Part shown: in pieces, positions 7,099 through 10,769 of the stretch
How positions within the stretch are numbered: position 1 is the stretch's first letter
Layout of the letters: each line of letters opens with the position of its first letter
NCBI GenBank assembly: GCA_031270205.1
Contig: JAISYA010000077.1
Coordinates: forward strand, 1 to 10,769
Source of the DNA: Treponema sp.
GTDB lineage: Bacteria > Spirochaetota > Spirochaetia > Treponematales > Breznakiellaceae
Reading direction: 5' to 3'
Length of the DNA: 10,769 bases
Notes under the pieces: generated by a model
What the model saw: only the letters and a program-made list of their open reading frames with translations
Database searches by the model: none
Told to the model about the DNA's origin: nothing
Position numbers and translations under genes: made by a program

Positions 7099-8595
7099 TT
7101 ATTTGTCCGGATTAACAATCGGCGTTGTATCTTCGGTTGAGGTGTAAATATATCTGGCCATTTGGAATATCTCGTATGCCGCGGCGAGACCCACACCGGT
7201 CCATGCGTAGGTATACACATCGTGCATAACCTGCGCCTGATCGTAGAAATTCTGGTTATAGGTTCCGGTAGCCTTATAATGCTGCAGAATCGCCTCATTC
7301 TGGGTCTGTAATACGCCGGTAACGATCCATGCCGCAATGGCGGTGATCCATGTGCCGCCCCAGGCCCAGTAGTACGCTTTCCGGGCCTTGTTTACCCGAT
7401 CCACTCCGGGGCGGGGTGTTTTTAGTTTCATGGAAAAACGGTAGGGCGCGTCCGCCTGCGCGGGGCTGGTAAACGCCGCTCTCGCTATTTGATTCTCTCC
7501 GGTTTCCACGTTGATATAGTTGAACTGATCCACCGGCAATCTGAGCGTAAGCGGGGTCTCTCCCACATACATGGCCCCCTGATACACGGAGGCCCCGTTT
7601 ACGCCGGGGCTGAGAACAGTTACATCGCCGTATTCCACAGGCAGCAACTGTACGCTGATGTCGGTAAGCTCACCGGGAACCAGTTCGGCCTCCACGGTTT
7701 CGGGCCAGTGATCCCCCTCTGAAACCGCGACTTCAATTGTGCCCGGCGGGCGATCATGGGCCGGTATGTCTCCCCTGCCGGCGAAACTCCGGTTGATCAA
7801 GACCAGCGCGTCTGAAGGGGATGTATGCACCGCCACAGCCGCCGGCTTGCTTCCGGAGAGAACCGCGGTGAGCCTTCCGGCAATTTCATCAACCGCGGCG
7901 GCGGCGTCATCGGCGGAAAAAACAATCTCATCTTCATAGACAAAGGAGTCGGTATATAAGGCGTACAGCCGCAGGGTAAGGTAATACCGGTTGTGATATT
8001 CCTGTATGGCCCCCGCAAGAAAAGCGTCCGCCTGCTGGCTTACACAAAAACGCCGTTCGCTTTTTGGCCTGGGCGGTTCCGGAAACGTCCCGTCCCTGTT
8101 GTTCTGGGTAATAGCGAATACCGGCTCCTGGTTTATCAGCGGCATATCCGCTTCCGCCTGCGCCAGGTTTTCCTGTAGTGTGGCAATCTCCGCGTCTATT
8201 TTTTTAATGTTCTGCCGGTAACGCCAGTTCGTTCCGTTCCGGTACAGCAGCAGCGCCCGCTCTTCCTGTTTCGCCGCCAAAGCCTTCGCCGCGGTTGAAC
8301 GCACGCTGGACCACTCGTACTGCTCATAATACGCGTATTCCGGGGATACGCGAATCCGGTAGTTTACCGTCTTCAGGCTATCCACCAGCGTTCTGGTAAT
8401 CGCCTCGCCGACCGGCTGCCGGTCTTCCGGCAGGGCGGAAGTGTCAAAGCTGGTAACGCAGAGCCGCCATTCGTTGTTCATCACCGTTTTTTCCGCCTCT
8501 TCCGCTTTGCCAAAGGCAAAGACGCCGGAACATATCAGGAAAGAACAGAAAAAAAAACAAATGGACCGGTGATTCTTCCGGGGAGACTCCTTCAT
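7099..8595 (-). CDS. Exported PEGA-like domain protein with two C-terminal membrane segments
   Basis: This 498-residue protein has no family I can name with confidence. Residues ~11-28 form a signal peptide (SICFFFCSFLICSGVFAFG). The cysteines do not sit in a convincing lipobox, so signal peptidase I cleavage is more likely. Residues ~40-245 form a mixed domain (WRLCVTSFDTSALP) with a short helical, possibly coiled, stretch near 125-150. Residues ~253-318 (AVAVHTSPSDALVLINRSFA onward) look like a PEGA domain, a beta-sandwich common in surface-associated bacterial proteins. A second, weaker copy spans ~322-390. Two hydrophobic segments at ~409-430 and ~463-485 would anchor the C-terminus in a membrane. 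It is the first gene of the minus-strand run, 16 nt ahead of ftsY. ATG 8595 has only a weak AAGTGA upstream, and I found no convincing minus-strand promoter before it. Confidence 0.78.
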   Translation of the reverse strand: MKESPRKNHRSICFFFCSFLICSGVFAFGKAEEAEKTVMNNEWRLCVTSFDTSALPEDRQPVGEAITRTLVDSLKTVNYRIRVSPEYAYYEQYEWSSVRSTAAKALAAKQEERALLLYRNGTNWRYRQNIKKIDAEIATLQENLAQAEADMPLINQEPVFAITQNNRDGTFPEPPRPKSERRFCVSQQADAFLAGAIQEYHNRYYLTLRLYALYTDSFVYEDEIVFSADDAAAAVDEIAGRLTAVLSGSKPAAVAVHTSPSDALVLINRSFAGRGDIPAHDRPPGTIEVAVSEGDHWPETVEAELVPGELTDISVQLLPVEYGDVTVLSPGVNGASVYQGAMYVGETPLTLRLPVDQFNYINVETGENQIARAAFTSPAQADAPYRFSMKLKTPRPGVDRVNKARKAYYWAWGGTWITAIAAWIVTGVLQTQNEAILQHYKATGTYNQNFYDQAQVMHDVYTYAWTGVGLAAAYEIFQMARYIYTSTEDTTPIVNPDK

Positions 8596-8640
8596 TTTTC
8601 ACTTATCGGCGTTTTTAGGGCAAACTTGAATACGCGGGGG

Positions 8641-8654
8641 AAGGGCAGGCCCTT
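8641..8654. promoter_or_regulatory. Perfect 14-bp dyad in the divergent intergenic region
   Basis: AAGGGC-AG-GCCCTT is a perfect inverted repeat with a 2-nt centre. It lies about 45 nt upstream of the minus-strand operon's first ATG and 30 nt upstream of the plus-strand -35 box. It has the size and place of an operator shared by divergent genes, but a chance dyad cannot be excluded. Confidence 0.3.
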
Positions 8655-8658
8655 GCGC

Positions 8659-8682
8659 TCTGCTCATTTTTCTGCTCATTTT
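8659..8682 (+). repeat. Two tandem copies of a 12-bp unit abutting the -35 box
   Basis: TCTGCTCATTTT occurs twice back to back with no mismatch, ending two bases before TTGACA. The T-runs fall 12 bp apart, near one helical turn. They could act as an upstream (UP-like) promoter element or a tandem regulator site. The two perfect copies also suggest a recent duplication. Confidence 0.6.
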
Positions 8683-8684
8683 TC

Positions 8685-8714
8685 TTGACACTTCCGCCCA
8701 ATCCGTGCTATGCT
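8685..8714 (+). promoter_or_regulatory. Predicted sigma-70 promoter for the lipoprotein transcript
   Basis: A perfect -35 box TTGACA (8685-8690) and a -10 box TATGCT (8709-8714, four of six consensus bases) are separated by 18 nt. TGC directly before the -10 makes it an extended -10. The predicted transcription start is near 8721, giving a leader of about 240 nt before the lipoprotein ATG. This is the only convincing promoter seen in the intergenic region. Confidence 0.7.
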
Positions 8715-8715
8715 T

Positions 8716-8725
8716 TTACATGTAA
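8716..8725. promoter_or_regulatory. Palindrome over the predicted transcription start
   Basis: TTACATGTAA is a perfect 10-bp palindrome that begins 2 nt after the -10 box and covers the expected +1. A protein bound here would block initiation, so it is a candidate operator. It is short enough to occur by chance. Confidence 0.3.
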
Positions 8726-8747
8726 TAGAGGCATAGCGGTGATAATG

Positions 8748-8951
<204 letters not shown>

Positions 8952-8952
8952 T

Positions 8953-8958
8953 AAGGAG
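8953..8958 (+). promoter_or_regulatory. Ribosome-binding site that fixes the lipoprotein start
   Basis: AAGGAG lies 6 nt before ATG 8965. It selects this ATG over the in-frame GTG at 8923, which would put 14 unneeded residues before a textbook lipoprotein signal peptide. Confidence 0.9.
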
Positions 8959-8964
8959 CAGTGT

Positions 8965-10698
8965 ATGAAAAGAAAGAAACGGTTCGGCATTGCCGCGCTC
9001 GCGGTAATGGCTATCCTGCTTGCCGCCTGCCCCACCGGCGGCGGTGGCGGCGGCGGCAGTGACGACCCCGGCAATGGTAGTGGCGGTACCGGTGGTAGTG
9101 GCGGCAGTGACGGTACCGGCGGCGACAACACCGGCACCGACAGCACCGGCGGCGACAGTACCGGTACCGGCAGTGACGACACCGATAGTAGGACCGTCTA
9201 TGTGGCCGGGTACTATTTTGACGGTACCATCGATATAGCCTGTTACTGGAAAAACGGGGTGAAAACCGGCCTTGCCGAACCGGGGGGCATCTATGGCACC
9301 GCCGTATCCATCGCCGTTTCCGGCAGCGATGTCTTTGTGGCCGGGGTCTATTGGGATAGTTCCACCTCCACCCAAACAGCCTGTTACTGGAAAATCGGAG
9401 CCACAACAGAGAGAACCGACCTTGCCGTAGCGGGCAGCCAGGCCATATCCATCGCTGTTTCCGGCAGCGATGTCTTTGTGGCCGGGTCCTATAATACCGG
9501 TTCCATCATCACAGCCTGTTACTGGAAAAACGGAACAAAAACCGGCCTTGACGCACTGGCGGGCACTTATAACTACGCCCAATCCATCGCCGTTTCCGGC
9601 AACGATGTCTTTGTGGCCGGGTACTATAGGAACAGTTCCACCGACACAGCCTGTTACTGGAAAACCGGGGTGGAAACCGGCCTTGACGTACCGGCGGGCA
9701 GCGATAACTACGCCCGATCCATCGCCGTTTCCGGCAGCGATGTCTTTGTGGCCGGGTACTATAAGAAGAGTTCCACCGACACAGCCTGTTACTGGAAAAA
9801 TAGAACAAAAACCGACCTTGTTAACGTACCGCCGGGCAACAATGGCTACGCCAAATCCATCGCCGTTTCCGGCAGCAATGTCTTTGTGGCCGGATACTAT
9901 GGGTATAGTTCCACCACAGCCTGTTACTGGAAAAACGGAACAAAACACGGCCTTGACGTACCGCCGGGCAGCAGCAATAGCTACGCCGAATCCATCGCCG
10001 TTTCCGGCAGCAATGTCTTTGTGGCCGGGTACTATAGGGACAGCTCCAACAACTACACCGCCTGTTACTGGAAAAACGGAACGAGAACCGACCTTGCCGT
10101 ACCGGCGGACAGCGGCGATGGCTACGCCAACTCCATCGCCGTTTCCGGCAGCGATGTCTTTGTGGCCGGGTACTATGAGAACAGCTCCGGCAACTACATC
10201 GCCTGTTACTGGAAAACCGGAGCCGCAGAGAGAACCGACCTTGCCGCAGCGGGCAGCCACAGCCAGGCCCAATCCATCGCCGTTTCCGGCAGCGATGTCT
10301 TTGTGGCCGGGTTCGTTGATGGCACAGCCTGTTACTGGAAAAACGGAACAAAAACCGACCTTGCCGTAGCGACGGGCAACAATGGCGACGCCACCTCCAT
10401 CGCCGTTTCCGGCAGCGATGTCTTTGTGGCCGGGGACTATGAGGATAGTTCCACCTACATCCGCACAGCCTGCTACTGGAAAAACATAGCCTCAGAGAGA
10501 ACCGACCTTGCCGTACCGGCGGGCAGCGATGGCTCCGCCTATTCCATCGCCGTTTCCGGCAGCGATGTCTTTGTGGCCGGGGACTATTGGGATAATTCCG
10601 CCGGCACCTACACAGCCTGTTACTGGAAAAACGGGGTGAGAACCGACCTGCCCACCGCAGGCGACGGCAATGCCTACGCCATTGCGGTGGTAAAATAA
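8965..10698 (+). CDS. Repeat lipoprotein, HAF-like beta-propeller type
   Basis: The 577-residue protein begins with a classic lipoprotein signal, MKRKKRFGIAALAVMAILLAAC. Its lipobox is LAAC and the predicted lipidated cysteine is C22. Residues 25-75 are a Gly/Ser/Thr/Asp tether with no structure expected, placing the rest away from the membrane. From residue 77 there are eleven repeats of 41-49 residues following the pattern SIAVSGSDVFVAGYY ... TACYWKNGTKTDL. The run ends in the partial copy YAIAVVK. The order of a G-rich strand, ACxWKNG and TDL resembles HAF-family extracellular repeats (AFLWxNGxMTDL), which suggests a beta-propeller-like fold; this is inference. A role in surface binding is plausible, but no ligand or enzyme motif is visible. 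It has its own promoter and an unusual switch-like leader. The operon's LolCDE would be the natural machinery for such a lipoprotein if it goes to the outer membrane. Confidence 0.85.
   Translation: MKRKKRFGIAALAVMAILLAACPTGGGGGGGSDDPGNGSGGTGGSGGSDGTGGDNTGTDSTGGDSTGTGSDDTDSRTVYVAGYYFDGTIDIACYWKNGVKTGLAEPGGIYGTAVSIAVSGSDVFVAGVYWDSSTSTQTACYWKIGATTERTDLAVAGSQAISIAVSGSDVFVAGSYNTGSIITACYWKNGTKTGLDALAGTYNYAQSIAVSGNDVFVAGYYRNSSTDTACYWKTGVETGLDVPAGSDNYARSIAVSGSDVFVAGYYKKSSTDTACYWKNRTKTDLVNVPPGNNGYAKSIAVSGSNVFVAGYYGYSSTTACYWKNGTKHGLDVPPGSSNSYAESIAVSGSNVFVAGYYRDSSNNYTACYWKNGTRTDLAVPADSGDGYANSIAVSGSDVFVAGYYENSSGNYIACYWKTGAAERTDLAAAGSHSQAQSIAVSGSDVFVAGFVDGTACYWKNGTKTDLAVATGNNGDATSIAVSGSDVFVAGDYEDSSTYIRTACYWKNIASERTDLAVPAGSDGSAYSIAVSGSDVFVAGDYWDNSAGTYTACYWKNGVRTDLPTAGDGNAYAIAVVK
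9190..10698 (+). repeat. Eleven tandem coding repeats, 123-147 bp each
   Basis: The motif GTCTTTGTGGCCGG (GTCTATG in copy 1) recurs at 9196, 9331, 9472, 9607, 9742, 9880, 10015, 10156, 10297, 10420 and 10567. Spacings are 123-147 bp and all are multiples of three. The ~40-bp block coding SIAVSGSDVFVAG is nearly identical even at third codon positions. The linking segments vary in length and sequence. This points to recent amplification or homogenisation by recombination, with copy number able to change in frame. Confidence 0.95.
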
Positions 10699-10702
10699 AA
10701 CC

Positions 10703-10727
10703 GTGAACGCCGCCACACGCGGCGCAC
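10703..10727 (+). other. Hairpin between the lipoprotein gene and the next gene
   Basis: CGCCGC (10708-10713) pairs with GCGGCG (10719-10724) around a CACAC loop. Outer GTG/CAC pairs extend it across an AA bulge. No T-run follows, so it is probably not an intrinsic terminator. It may stabilise the lipoprotein mRNA end or set its level relative to the next gene. Confidence 0.45.
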
Positions 10728-10741
10728 AGAAGGAGTAAATC

Positions 10742-10769
10742 ATGGCAATTGACTTTGTCGTAAAAGATC
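10742..10769 (+). CDS. Start of an unidentified gene, cut by window edge
   Basis: ATG at 10742 is preceded by a strong AAGGAG (10730-10735) with 6-nt spacing, the same arrangement as the lipoprotein gene. Only nine residues are visible (MAIDFVVKD), with no signal peptide so far. It lies 43 nt after the lipoprotein stop with no obvious terminator between, so the two are probably co-transcribed. The product cannot be identified. Confidence 0.7.

Noticed and set aside
8596..8640. Minus-strand promoter for the 8595 operon
   Set aside because: The only candidate (TTCAAG, 17 nt, GATAAG) matches poorly and would place the -10 box almost on the start codon.
8685..8744. Extending the leader ORF to a TTG at 8685
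   Set aside because: That TTG is part of the -35 box, so it would lie upstream of the predicted transcription start.
9470..10369. 299-codon open frame on the plus strand in a second frame of the repeats
   Set aside because: It is the same repeat artefact, with low-complexity Pro/Thr/Ala content and no ribosome-binding site.
9190..10698. Regular repeats as a CRISPR array
   Set aside because: The units are 123-147 bp, code in frame for one protein and differ in length by multiples of three. CRISPR repeats and spacers are far shorter and non-coding.

Overview
The window most resembles a spirochaete chromosome of the Treponema type, possibly a free-living or gut-associated species because the DNA is fairly GC-rich. 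This rests on a lolC-lolD-lolE-type cassette, a secreted lipoprotein with a glycine-rich tether, and two secreted proteins of no familiar family. It is an inference from gene content, not a database match.

The window has two halves facing away from each other. From about 8595 leftwards to the window edge, seven genes lie on the minus strand with gaps or overlaps so small that they look like one operon. In transcription order they are: a secreted protein with two PEGA-like domains and two C-terminal membrane segments (8595-7099); the SRP receptor GTPase FtsY (7082-6198); an exported protein of unknown function with YD/MORN-like hairpin repeats (about 6106-4874); a LolC-type permease (4863-3514); a LolD-type ATPase (3521-2790, overlapping lolC by 8 nt); a LolE-type permease with a GTG start (2793-1534, overlapping lolD by 4 nt); and a PucR/CdaR-type regulator (1493 to beyond position 1, truncated by the window edge). 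The theme is export to and across the inner membrane: FtsY delivers membrane proteins and LolCDE extracts lipoproteins. The two unrecognised exported proteins may belong to the same envelope process.

From 8685 rightwards a plus-strand unit encodes a surface-type lipoprotein (8965-10698). It has a LAAC lipobox, a flexible Gly/Ser/Thr/Asp tether and eleven 41-49-residue repeats that resemble HAF-type beta-propeller repeats. Its transcript probably begins near 8721 at a TTGACA/TATGCT promoter and carries an unusually long leader of about 240 nt. A second plus-strand gene begins at 10742 and runs off the window.

The most striking part is that leader. It holds an uninterrupted (CT)18 microsatellite (8787-8822) inside a small potential reading frame. 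All three frames are open from the microsatellite to the lipoprotein start region. At 18 repeats the leader frame stops just before the lipoprotein ribosome-binding site. At 17 repeats it would stop on a TGA overlapping the lipoprotein ATG. At 19 or 16 repeats it would fuse in frame with the lipoprotein. A strong hairpin followed by a T-rich run (8902-8947) sits in the same leader and looks like an intrinsic terminator or attenuator. Together these suggest a phase-variable, translation-linked switch controlling a repeat lipoprotein. The elements are visible in the sequence; the switching is a hypothesis.
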